Shown piece after piece: positions 54,769 to 63,707 of a DNA stretch of 64,000 nt (the first letter of the stretch is position 1; each line of letters begins with the position of its first letter). This stretch comes from Gammaproteobacteria bacterium (GTDB taxonomy: Bacteria; Pseudomonadota; Gammaproteobacteria; Steroidobacterales; Steroidobacteraceae). A program made the position numbers and the translations under genes. Below the pieces are notes generated by a model, which had not been told where the DNA came from, did not search any database, and saw only the letters and a program-made list of their open reading frames with translations. The stretch is taken from assembly GCA_016707425.1 (NCBI GenBank), contig JADJHU010000004.1, positions 115,255-179,254 on the forward strand. The letters are read 5' to 3'.

Positions 54769-56505
54769 TCACCTCGTCGGAATGTAGCTGCGCCGCGCCG
54801 CGTCGAGCACATAGATCGGGTCGTCATCCGGTCCCGGTTCGAGACCGAGCTTCTGGAGATCGGTCTTGCGCAGCTTGAAAGTGGAAGTCATGTCCGCCTG
54901 GCGCAGGAGGCGCACGAAGAGCGGTATTGCGTACGACGGCAGGCTCGCACTGGCGAGCGCATAGAACGCCTCCGGATCGAAGCGCCTGCCCGGCTTCATC
55001 TCGAGGGCCGCCATCCCGGCCCGCCCCTCCTCACCTGGCACCTCCACGCCATAGACAGTGACAGAGTCGAGATCCGGAAGCGCGCCGAGCGCTTCGCTCA
55101 CCTCCATGGTGGACACGTTCTCACTCTTCCACCGGAAAGTGTCGCCCGTGCGATCCACGAAATAGAAGTAGTCGTCCTCGTCGCGACGGAAGAGATCGCC
55201 ACTGCGGAACCAGGCATCGCCACCCTGGAACACATTGCGAAGCACCTTGCGTTCCGTGGCTTCCGGATCGGTGTAGCCGTCGAAGCGCCCCGCGCCAATC
55301 CCCGGCAGACGCACGATCATGGCAATCAGTTCGCCCACCTCGCCCGGAGCGCATTCGATGAGCATGCCATCTGCATTCCGCACGTAGTCGCCCGCCTCGA
55401 GATCATAGCGCACGAGACGTACGTTGCTGCGTTCCCTGAACGGGATTCGCCCGCAGCTGCCAATCCTGCCGTCCAGATTCATAAGGCCGCAGTTGATTTC
55501 AGTGCCACCATAGCCCTCGATGAGGTGGGGGACGCCAAAGCGTTCCTGGAAACGCCGCCAGACTTCCGCATTGAGTCCTGCGCCCGACATCATCTTCAGG
55601 GGATGGGCGCGATCCTCGGGTCGCGGCGGCTGGTTGACGAGATAGCGGCACATCTCGCCGCTGTACTGGGTGACGGTCACCCCGTGGGACCGCACATCGT
55701 CCCAGAACTGACTCGCGCTGAAGCGCGCCCGCAGCACCATCCGGCCGCCGCAGGCAAGCACCTGCGAGAGCAGCGACATGCCCGCTGCCACATGATAGAG
55801 GGGCAGCACGCAGTAGAAGACATCGTCCGGCCCATGCCCGAAGAGAGCGGCCCAGCCGTCACCCACGCCAAGCCAGCGCATGTGCGTAATGATCGCGGCC
55901 TTCGGGAGACCCGTCGTGCCGGATGTGAACACCAGGCAGAAGGTACTCTCGCCGACGATGCCCGCGCGCAGCGAACGTGGAGGGTTCTCCTCGCCGTTGC
56001 CGATCTCCTGCTGCCCGATGCGGCCTGCCTCGTCTACCGCGAAAACCCGCAGGCGTCCGTCCAGTGGAGCGTCGCCCCGCGCGCTTTCGAGCGGCCCCAT
56101 GCATTCGCTGCCGACGAAGAGCGCACGGCTGCCCGTGCTCGCGCCGACCGCATGCCGGAGCGCCGCCCCAGTGATATGAGTATTGATGAGCGCCGGAACA
56201 CAGCCGATCTTCGCAAGCCCGAACCAGAGGAACAGAAACTCCGGGCGGTTCTCGAGCATCACGGCCACGGTATCGCCGGGTCCCAGTCCCTGCGCGCGGG
56301 CGAAGTGCGCCCAGCGGTTCATGGCACGGTTGGCCGCCCCGTAGCTGATCTCACGCCCCTGCCAGACCAGGAACGGCTGGTCCGGCCGCTCCGCGGCGAG
56401 CGCCTCGAAGCGATCCGTGACCGTGCAGTCCTGCTCAGGCGTGTGGCGCAGCGCGGCTGCGGACAGCCGGTCGAGCAGGCGCTGGGTTTCCTCGCGGCTG
56501 ATCAT
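54769..56505 (-). CDS. FATP-type acyl-CoA ligase (very-long-chain or steroid acid)
   Basis: A 578-residue AMP-forming ligase. P-loop-like motif TSGTTGLPKAA at 194-204, EGYGGTEINCGLMNLDG near 340, GDLFRRDEDDYFYFVDRTGD and RWKSENVSTMEVSEAL, the FATP/VLACS signature also found in bile acid CoA ligases and FadD6-type enzymes. It makes an acyl-CoA from acid, CoA and ATP. Its place just before the Mo hydroxylase trio fits activation of a side-chain acid. Start at MISREETQR; 10 bp after the SDR gene's stop. Confidence 0.9.
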   Translation of the reverse strand: MISREETQRLLDRLSAAALRHTPEQDCTVTDRFEALAAERPDQPFLVWQGREISYGAANRAMNRWAHFARAQGLGPGDTVAVMLENRPEFLFLWFGLAKIGCVPALINTHITGAALRHAVGASTGSRALFVGSECMGPLESARGDAPLDGRLRVFAVDEAGRIGQQEIGNGEENPPRSLRAGIVGESTFCLVFTSGTTGLPKAAIITHMRWLGVGDGWAALFGHGPDDVFYCVLPLYHVAAGMSLLSQVLACGGRMVLRARFSASQFWDDVRSHGVTVTQYSGEMCRYLVNQPPRPEDRAHPLKMMSGAGLNAEVWRRFQERFGVPHLIEGYGGTEINCGLMNLDGRIGSCGRIPFRERSNVRLVRYDLEAGDYVRNADGMLIECAPGEVGELIAMIVRLPGIGAGRFDGYTDPEATERKVLRNVFQGGDAWFRSGDLFRRDEDDYFYFVDRTGDTFRWKSENVSTMEVSEALGALPDLDSVTVYGVEVPGEEGRAGMAALEMKPGRRFDPEAFYALASASLPSYAIPLFVRLLRQADMTSTFKLRKTDLQKLGLEPGPDDDPIYVLDAARRSYIPTR

Positions 56506-56515
56506 GTCCCGCGAG

Positions 56516-57294
56516 TCACATGGATATGCCGCCGCCGCAGACCGGCAGGACCTGACCCGTCACGTAACTCGCCGCCTCGCTCGCAAGAAAGACCACGGGT
56601 CCGACGATTTCGTGAGGTTCGGCGACGCGCTTGAGCAGCGTTGTCTGGATCGAGTATTCCATGAAGCCCTGGGTACTGTCCGCAAGATCCTGCAGCATGT
56701 CGGTCATGAACGGCCCGGGCGCAATCGCGTTGACGCGAATGCCCTTGGCGCCCACTCCTCGGCCATGCTCCGGCTGAGAGACCGCATCGCTGCCTTGCTC
56801 GAGCAGTACATCGAAAGATAGCCGCCTGGCTTGATCGCGCCGAATGTGATCACATTGACGATCGACCCGCCGCCATGCTTTGCCATGCGTTGTGCGACGA
56901 GGGTCGCGAGGTGCATCGGGCCCTTGGTGTTCACCTGGAAAAAGCGATCGAACATCGCCTCATCGACGTTCGTGAGGGGCAGCGGATCGTGGGTGATGCC
57001 GGCATTGTTGACCAGCACGTCGCAGTGTCCGAAAGCCTCGTAGGCCTGGTTCACGAGCCTCTCGAGATCGGCCCAGCGCCCGATGTCACAGGGCACGACG
57101 AGTGCGCGGCACCCCTGCGCCTCGATTTCCCGGGCAACCGCCTCGCCCGAATCCTTCGTGCGGCAGGCCAGCACCACGTCCCCGCCGGCTTCCGCCAGGC
57201 CGATGGCGATGGCGCGGCCCAGTCCTCGGTTCGCGCCCGTCACGAGGCACACTTTTCCCGAGAGATCGAACAGGGCGCGGGCCTTCTTCGTCAT
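56516..57294 (-). CDS. Short-chain dehydrogenase/reductase (frameshifted)
   Basis: About 259 residues of a classical SDR. NAD(P) motif VTGANRGLG near residue 20, NNAG near 95, and the active site MYCSSKAAMR (Tyr-x-x-x-Lys) near 165. The frame breaks near 56752: the first part ends in MAEEWAPR, the second resumes with MGAKGIRVNAIAPGPF. One base shift restores the family sequence. It likely oxidises a hydroxyl on a steroid or acyl chain. 20 bp after the zinc dehydrogenase stop; MTKKARALF chosen as start. Confidence 0.87.
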
Positions 57295-57314
57295 GCGACT
57301 CTCCGCAGGGGCTC

Positions 57315-58400
57315 TCAGTCGAAAAGGATCAGGCCGCGCGCATTGCGTCCCGCTTCGAGGTCCTCGAAGGCCTTCGGCGCGTCGCCGATGCGATACGTAC
57401 GCGTGATGAGCCCGTCGAGATCCAGCCGCCCTGCACGGTAGAGTGCGAGCAGGTTCGGCATGTCGACCCGGAAATTGGCGTTGCCGTAGAAGCAGCCCGT
57501 GATGCGCTTGGCTTCCCCCGCGATCATCAGTGCATTGAGCTGCATCGATTCGGTGTAGCGGCCGACGCCCACGATGCACACCGACCCGCCACGGCGTGCC
57601 GCCGCATAGGCCTGCTCCATCACTGCCGGGCGCCCGGTCATCTCGAAGCTGTGATCGACCCCAAGACCGCCCGTCAGGGCCTTCACGGCAGCCACCGGAT
57701 CCTCACGTGATTCGATGCAGTCCGTCGCCCCGAAACGCTGCGCGTATTCGAGCTTGTTCCCCGCCAGGTCGACCGCGATGATCTGTCTTGCCCCGACGAG
57801 TCGTGCACCCTGAATGGCCGCGAGCCCGACGCCGCCACAACCGAAGACCGCAACCGTCGACCCGGGCTCGACCCGTGCGGTGTTGGCCACGGCACCGACG
57901 CCCGTCATCACGGCACACCCGACGAGCGCCGCGGCGGGGAAGGGAATCGTGCGATCGATGGCCACTACGTTCGCCGCCGGGACGACCGCATACTCCGCCA
58001 GGCAGCCCAGCTGCGACATGGCGCCCAGTTCCTGGTCTCGCAGTCGCAGCCGGCTCGTGCCGTCCCACATCCTGCCGCCCGGATCGCAATGGATGCAGAG
58101 ATGAGGCTCCTTGCGCGCGCAGAAGTGGCATACACCACAGGTGGGAACAAAGGACAGCACGACGTGATCGCCCGCCGCCACATTCGTGACGCCCGGACCC
58201 ACCTCCGTCACGACCCCCGCGCCCTCGTGGCCGAGCACCATGGGGAGCGGCATGGGAACGGTGCCGTTGGCCACCGAGAGGTCTGAGTGGCAGACCCCGG
58301 CGGCCTTCATGCGCACCAGCACTTCGCCGGCACGAGGCTGCTCGAGGCTCACGTCTTCGATCGAGAGGCGGTCCAGCTCGAGTGCGACCAGGGCCTTCAC
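57315..58400 (-). CDS. Zinc-dependent alcohol dehydrogenase, class III-like
   Basis: A 361-residue MDR dehydrogenase: catalytic zinc in AGVCHSDLSV and GHEGAGVV; structural zinc CGVCHFCARKEPHLC; NAD fold FGCGGVGLAAIQGARLVGA; and VGVGRYTESMQLN. Start GTG 58398-58400 (KALVALE) is preferred because cggaggag lies 6 nt upstream; the frame is open six codons further. Likely substrate: a primary alcohol from side-chain hydroxylation. Confidence 0.9.
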   Translation of the reverse strand: MKALVALELDRLSIEDVSLEQPRAGEVLVRMKAAGVCHSDLSVANGTVPMPLPMVLGHEGAGVVTEVGPGVTNVAAGDHVVLSFVPTCGVCHFCARKEPHLCIHCDPGGRMWDGTSRLRLRDQELGAMSQLGCLAEYAVVPAANVVAIDRTIPFPAAALVGCAVMTGVGAVANTARVEPGSTVAVFGCGGVGLAAIQGARLVGARQIIAVDLAGNKLEYAQRFGATDCIESREDPVAAVKALTGGLGVDHSFEMTGRPAVMEQAYAAARRGGSVCIVGVGRYTESMQLNALMIAGEAKRITGCFYGNANFRVDMPNLLALYRAGRLDLDGLITRTYRIGDAPKAFEDLEAGRNARGLILFD

Positions 58401-58615
58401 TGCACTCCTCCGCGGCACTGCCGTTCACATGGCGATCAATCGATGATCACGCATTGGCCCCGGACGCACCGTACGTACATACCGTCTGGTCAATTCGGAC
58501 TAGACGCGGACGCCGGAAACCGACCAAGGCAGGTGCAAAGTGGACTGCCGCACTCAGACCACTCGTCGAAGAAGACCGGAGTGGTGCGGACTCGACGTAC
58601 GCAGCACCGATCCTC
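58401..58615. promoter_or_regulatory. Promoter region of the zinc dehydrogenase-SDR-ligase-Mo hydroxylase operon
   Basis: 215 bp without a gene, upstream of the minus-strand run that ends at 44295. On the minus strand a TTGACC hexamer at 58481-58486 reads into agacggtatgtacgtac. It is followed 17 nt on by a poor -10, so I would call it a weak sigma-70 candidate. The same spot holds accgtctggt, a partial dyad (ACC..GGT) of the type bound by TetR repressors, and gtacgtac. No firm site. Confidence 0.35.
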
Positions 58616-59569
58616 TCACATGTACAGAATCACCAGATCGTTGATGGCACTCGGACGGTCATCCTGACCGACCACGTGTACGTTCAGCTCCATCGTCAGC
58701 CTCACACCGCTCTTCATCTGCTCGACCGCCCTGACGCGGGACCGCGCGTGAATCCGGCAGCCGGCGGGCACCGGGGTCGGAAAGCGCACGCGATCCGAGC
58801 CGTAATTCACCATGCTCCTGAAGCCCGTGAGCTCGTAGTCGAGTGGACTGCGGAGCCGGGCAGTCAGAGAGTGGATCAGCATGCCCTGCGCAATGGTCGT
58901 GCCGAAGGGGCTCTCCCGGCGGCAGCGATCCGGGTCCGTGTGAATCCAGTAGTCGTCCCCGGTCAGCTCCGCGAAGCCGTCGATCATCGCCTGCGTGACC
59001 TCGAGCTCCGGTGACCAGGGTGAGAAAGTCTCCGAGACGAGTGCCCGCAGCGCGTCGATGTCATGGACATCGATCTGCCGGACTGCGCGTGCCGCGGGCA
59101 TCGGCGGGGAAGCAGGCCGCGGCGCTGCAGATGCGGTCGCCCCGATCACACCCGGCTGCGCTGCTCCGGCGAGCGTATAGCGCAGCAGTGTGGCCGTGCC
59201 CGGCCGGTCATCGAACACCGGGCGTACCCGTTGACCGACCTCGAGTGTGGAGAGGTCGACCCCGACGAGTGTCGTGTTGAGATGAGGCCCTTCGTCGAGT
59301 TCCACTACAGCGAGAATCTGCGGCATCTCGTCCGTGAACTCGGGCATCGTGGGGATGCGCGCCACGGTGAAGCTGTAGAGCTTTCCCTCTCCGGCTATTT
59401 TTTTCCAGACGAGCTTCCGCGAGGCGCAGACGGGACAGTGCGTCCGCGGAAAGAAGATCCAGTGACCCCGTTCCTCACACTGCTGGAGACGTACCTCGTG
59501 GGCCTTCAGGCCCTCCCAGTAGGGAGCCGAGATCGGCGTAGGCTGCGGCAGCGGCTTGTTCCAGGCCAT
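58616..59569 (-). CDS. DUF35 OB-fold + MaoC hydratase fusion protein
   Basis: A 317-residue two-domain protein. Residues about 20-140: zinc-ribbon/OB-fold DUF35 (HWIFFPRTHCPVCASRKLVW). The first zinc Cys pair is reduced to CEERGH, so the ribbon is degenerate. Residues about 170-317: hot-dog domain with the hydratase motif LTGDDYWIHTDPDRC and a FGTTIAQGML turn. ChsH2 of actinobacterial steroid degradation has the same two parts in the opposite order. Its partner aldolase gene is 1 bp away (59571). Confidence 0.87.
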   Translation of the reverse strand: MAWNKPLPQPTPISAPYWEGLKAHEVRLQQCEERGHWIFFPRTHCPVCASRKLVWKKIAGEGKLYSFTVARIPTMPEFTDEMPQILAVVELDEGPHLNTTLVGVDLSTLEVGQRVRPVFDDRPGTATLLRYTLAGAAQPGVIGATASAAPRPASPPMPAARAVRQIDVHDIDALRALVSETFSPWSPELEVTQAMIDGFAELTGDDYWIHTDPDRCRRESPFGTTIAQGMLIHSLTARLRSPLDYELTGFRSMVNYGSDRVRFPTPVPAGCRIHARSRVRAVEQMKSGVRLTMELNVHVVGQDDRPSAINDLVILYM

Positions 59570-59570
59570 G

Positions 59571-60782
59571 TCACGCTCCCTGCAGGATCAGAGCACCCTG
59601 CTCGCTCATCACCCCACCGGTGCCGGAGACGTAGGCGAGATCATGTTGCTTCAGCTGCCGCGGGCCGCAGCGACCCTGGATCTGCTGCATTGCCTCGATG
59701 ACCTGCGACATCCCGCCGGCGAAGCCGGCCTGTCCGAAACTGAGCTGGCCGCCGTGCGTATTCATCGGGAAATCCCCTTCGCAGGTGAGGTCGTGTTCGC
59801 GCAGGAAACGCATCCCCTCCCCCTTCCCGCAGAAGCCGGCGTCTTCCAGCGTGAGGAGCACGGTGATGGTGTAGCAGTCGTAGATCTGCGCCATGTGCAC
59901 GTCCGCCGGTTTCAGACCCGCCATCGCGAAGGCCTTCCGCGACGCCCTGCCGATCGGGGTTGTCAGCATGTCGCGCACGTAGGAGGGCGACTTGCTCTGC
60001 ACGTGCTCACCGCAACCCATGACTCTGACGCCACGCTGGCGACAGCTTCTCGCTCGCCCGGTACCGGTCAGCACGACCGCCGCGCCGCCCGCCACCGGCA
60101 TCACGATCTCCAGCGTACGCAGCGGCTCGGCCACCATGCGGGAGGCCAGCACATCCTCGACTGTGATCGGCTGCCCGTGGAAGATCGCCTCCGGATTGCG
60201 GCCGGCGTTGAAGCGCTGGGCCACCGCGATGCGCGCGATTGCGGCGGCGTCGTAGCCATGCATGGCCGCGTAGCGCTGCGCGATCATGGCGTAGCCCGTG
60301 TTCTGCGCCATGTGCCCGTAGGGCAGGTCGAGTTCGGCCTCCGGTGCGCCATAGCGCGTGCTATGACCGCCGAAGCGGCTGGCGCGCACGAATTCCCCCA
60401 TGTCCTCGTTCGGGGCAAGCGGCGCCATGCGCGCGGGGATCACACAGACCACCGTGTTGCAGAGTCCCATCTCGATCGCCGCAGCTGCACGCCACACCAT
60501 GCCGACAGCGCTCGCGCCACCGAGATCCACCACCTCCGCATAATCGACGGCAACGCCCAGGTACTCGGCCGCCATCGCGGGCACGAACATCGTTGCCTCG
60601 TGAAAGAGCGGGCCCGGCACGATCAGCCCATCCACCTCCGGGAGCTCGAGTCCGGCATCGAGGAGCGCCTGAGCAGCAAGGTCGGCCACCTGCTCCAGAT
60701 GGAACATGCACGGTGCCGTGGCGTACTTCTCGGGGCGGTACTGCGCAGCACCCACGATGGCCGCGTCTCCACTCAAACCCAT
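59571..60782 (-). CDS. Thiolase-fold lipid-transfer-protein-like aldolase (Ltp2-like)
   Basis: A 403-residue thiolase-superfamily protein like SCP-x/Ltp2: DAAIVGAAQYRPEKY at the start, VDGLIVPGPLFHEATMF, and IYDCYTITVLLTLEDAGFCG and NTHGGQLSFGQAGFAGG near the end. The thiolase nucleophile Cys at the DxxSG loop is absent (VDLGGASAVGMVWR), so it is not a normal thiolase. Ltp2 is a retro-aldolase that needs a DUF35 partner, which is the next gene. Start MGLSGDAAIV chosen. Predicted reaction: cleave a beta-hydroxy acyl-CoA side chain, freeing a ketosteroid and propionyl-CoA (inference). Confidence 0.87.
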   Translation of the reverse strand: MGLSGDAAIVGAAQYRPEKYATAPCMFHLEQVADLAAQALLDAGLELPEVDGLIVPGPLFHEATMFVPAMAAEYLGVAVDYAEVVDLGGASAVGMVWRAAAAIEMGLCNTVVCVIPARMAPLAPNEDMGEFVRASRFGGHSTRYGAPEAELDLPYGHMAQNTGYAMIAQRYAAMHGYDAAAIARIAVAQRFNAGRNPEAIFHGQPITVEDVLASRMVAEPLRTLEIVMPVAGGAAVVLTGTGRARSCRQRGVRVMGCGEHVQSKSPSYVRDMLTTPIGRASRKAFAMAGLKPADVHMAQIYDCYTITVLLTLEDAGFCGKGEGMRFLREHDLTCEGDFPMNTHGGQLSFGQAGFAGGMSQVIEAMQQIQGRCGPRQLKQHDLAYVSGTGGVMSEQGALILQGA

Positions 60783-60798
60783 GGTTCGCCTCCCCTCT

Positions 60799-63649
60799 CT
60801 AATGGATCTTCTCGACCTCGACCCGGGTCGCCCGATCCGTCGGACCCGGGCCGAACTCGGCCGGCCGTGGCTGAATGTGGAAATACCCACCCGCGAGGCT
60901 GATGGGATTGATCGGGCTTGGCGTCACCGTACTGGCGGTCTTTCTGTCCCGGGCCATGAACGGCTCCCAGGCGTGATACACCGTGACCTGTCCGCGCCGC
61001 AGTGATGGACTCACCTTGGCCATCAGCTCGGACGACCCGATGTCATTGAACAGACGCACGCTGTCGCCGTCCGAGATGCCGCGATCCGCCGCATCGTCGG
61101 TGCCAATGAAGATGACCGGCTGGCCCCGATTCAGCTGCAGCATGTATTTCTGGTCGCGCCAGCTGCCATGGATCGACCAGCGCGTGTGACCGCCGGTCAG
61201 CTGCAGCGGGTAGTTCCCGCCGATGCGCGGCGGGTCCTTGTGCACTGGGAGCATCTCCCCGAGCTCTTCATAGAATGGATGGTCGATGCAGAACTGCATG
61301 CGCCGTGTCAGGGTCGGCCAGGGCATCTTCTTCTCGGTGTGCCAGAGACCCGCTGTAATGGTCTCGTTCGCCTTCACGTCGGTGGAATTGCCGATGTTTG
61401 CATAGGAATTCCCGACCCCTGTGAAGCGCTGAAAGCCCTTCTTCCTCAACTGCTCCCAGTTGACCCCCCCGGTATTCGTGGAGAGCTCCAGCACGAGATC
61501 GAGGAAATCCGTGGGGTTCTTCTCCGTATAGCGCCCACCGAAGGTGAACTGGTCGTAGACGTCGAAGGTGCGCGGGTTGCCATGGCGGTCCGCGAATTCG
61601 TGCAGCCCCCGCTCCGTGGCACGCCGCTGGATGGTTTTCAGCAGCAGGCAGTAGAACTCCCAGTCCGCCTTGGCCTCTCCCAGCGGCTCGACGGCACGGG
61701 TCACGATCTGGGAGAACGGCGCCAGCGGTGTCGCCCAGGTAATGTCATCCTTCTCGTACCAGGCTGCAGCCGGCAGCACGTAGTCGCTGTACAGTCCTGT
61801 GGTGCTCATACGCCAGTCGATCGTGACCATCAGGTCGAGCATCGGCAGCAGCTTTTCGGCAATCCTGTCGTAGGCACGCCAGCGCCGCAGCGCATTGCCA
61901 CCCGCTTCCATGAAGATGCGCGGGCGGCTCGTGCCCTTGAACACCCAGCCCTTCTCGACCGCTTCCTCCATGTACGCCACAGCCGGACGCCTGAGCTGGG
62001 AGTCCCACTTCTCCGCATGACCGTAGGTGTCTGCCATGCCGACCTGGTGATAGAGCCAGACCATGCTCGACGCCATGGAGCCCTGGCCATACTCCTTGCG
62101 GGCGAGGTCATAGAGGCTCATCTCGGGCGTATAGCCCTTCGCCATGTTCTGCTGCATGAGCGGCGCCATCTGCAGTCCCACCGCCGCAAGGATGGTCTTC
62201 GGGTCGTCCTTGCCTGCCGCGACGGCCAGCCCGTCGACGGAGTCCACGGACAGGTAGGCGAAACCCAGGTAGCCCGCACCCTTCCGGCCCATCTGACCGG
62301 CGAGTGCGAAGCACAGGATCTGGGCCCGCTCCATTTCGATCGCGTGATAGTACTTGGAGAAATTGGACTGACAGAGGCAAGTGGCGGCGCGTGCCCGTGC
62401 AAGCTGGCGCGCCAGCGCACGGATCGTCTCAGGATCGACGCCGCAGATCTTCACTGCCGCCTCGGGAACGTACTGCTTCAGGTGAGCGCGCAGGCGTGCG
62501 AATACCGGTGTGACCCTGATCTTGCCGTTGCGGGTCCCGATCTCGAATTCCCCTTCGAGCTCAGGATCGAGCGCACCCAGGGCGAGCGTGTCGTGAGGAG
62601 CCAGCACGACCTGCCGACTCTTGCCGTCGAAGATGTAGAAGCGGTCGTCCTGCCCGCCCGCCTGCACCTCGGACTGGCGCAGAAACCGGCCGGTGTCGCT
62701 GTGGACCAGGAGCGGAAGGTCCGTCTGCTCGCGAACGAAGCGGCGGTCGTAGATCCCTTCCTCGATCATCACATGAGCCATGGAGAGACCGAGCGCGGCA
62801 TCGGTGCCGACCCGCACGGGTACCCATTGATCAGCATGAATGGCTGAGGCCGAGTAGTCCGGTGCGATGGTCACGATGCGTGTGCTGTTGTAGCGCGCTT
62901 CCATGATGAAGTGCGCGTTCGGAATCTGGGTGTAGACGGGATTCCCGCCCCAGATGAAGATCAGATCGGAGTGGAAGAGATCGTCCATGGAACTGCAGAA
63001 GGTCATCGTCCCGAGCGTCACCGCTACGCCCGGGCGATGGTCCCCAGCCTCTGGATTCCAGTCGAGCACGGGCGTGTCGAGGACGAGCGTCGTGCGCGCC
63101 TGTGCGAGCCCTGCGCCGCCCCCCGTCACGGCACCCTGGTCCCACATGATGGCGCCCGGTCCGTCACTCATAATGACGTCGATCATCCGGTCGGCAATAT
63201 CGGTCAGCGCCTCATCCCAGCTCACGCGCTGCCACTTCCCGGCGCCGCGCTCACCGACGCGCTTCAGTGGATGCCGCGCGCGCACCGTCGTACATGCGCT
63301 CCGAATAGCATGCGCCCTTATTGCAGCCTCGCGGGTTGTAGTCCGGGATCCTGGGATCGATCTGCTCGTAGATGCCGGCCTGCTCTTCGCGCCAGACGAT
63401 TCCGTCCTTCACGTAGACGTTCCAGTTACAGCCTCGCTGGTACCAGCAATTGACGAAGTGACTGCCTCGCGAGACGCTGTCCCACGTCCACTTCCTGCGG
63501 TAGATGTCCTCGAAGTGCGCGTAGGGCACCGCCGCCACCGCGGGGCGCAGCTCCCTGGCGAGCGCCGGGTCCTTCCAGCTGAGGTGCATGAGCGAGAGGC
63601 CGCAGACGCCCCCGACGCTCTTGATGAAACTCCGCCTCGCCATCCTCAT
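60799..63649 (-). CDS. Class II DMSO reductase-family Mo hydroxylase alpha subunit, copy 2 (frameshifted)
   Basis: About 950 residues, clearly paralogous to the alpha subunit at 48721-51618. Tat signal RRSFIKS with a hydrophobic run near residues 5-25; FS0 region SHFVNCWYQRGC and RGCNKG; Mo Asp in EAGDHRPG. A single-base shift in a gc-rich repeat near 63275-63285 separates DYNPRGCNKG...MYDGAR from RHPLKRVGERGAGK. Joined, the frame is complete. No beta, gamma or chaperone gene adjoins it; it may share those at 45.7-54.8 kb. It starts 14-16 bp after the KstD-like gene region and ends before the aldolase. Confidence 0.9.
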
Positions 63650-63707
63650 GGTCGTGCTCCTCACTGGATCCTGGCGGGATCGACGGGAAAATCGCGGCGC
63701 GTTCCCT

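Noticed and set aside
54056..54878. Pro/His-rich open frames on the plus strand at 54.0-54.9 kb
   Set aside because: Low-complexity shadows opposite the frameshifted gamma subunit; the minus-strand frames carry the recognisable gamma motifs.
59571..60782. Acetyl-CoA acetyltransferase (true thiolase)
   Set aside because: The nucleophilic Cys region is replaced by VDLGGASAVG, and the DUF35 partner points to an Ltp2-type aldolase.
61168..62847. 559-codon open frame on the plus strand
   Set aside because: Antisense to the second alpha subunit, with the same shadow pattern as the first.
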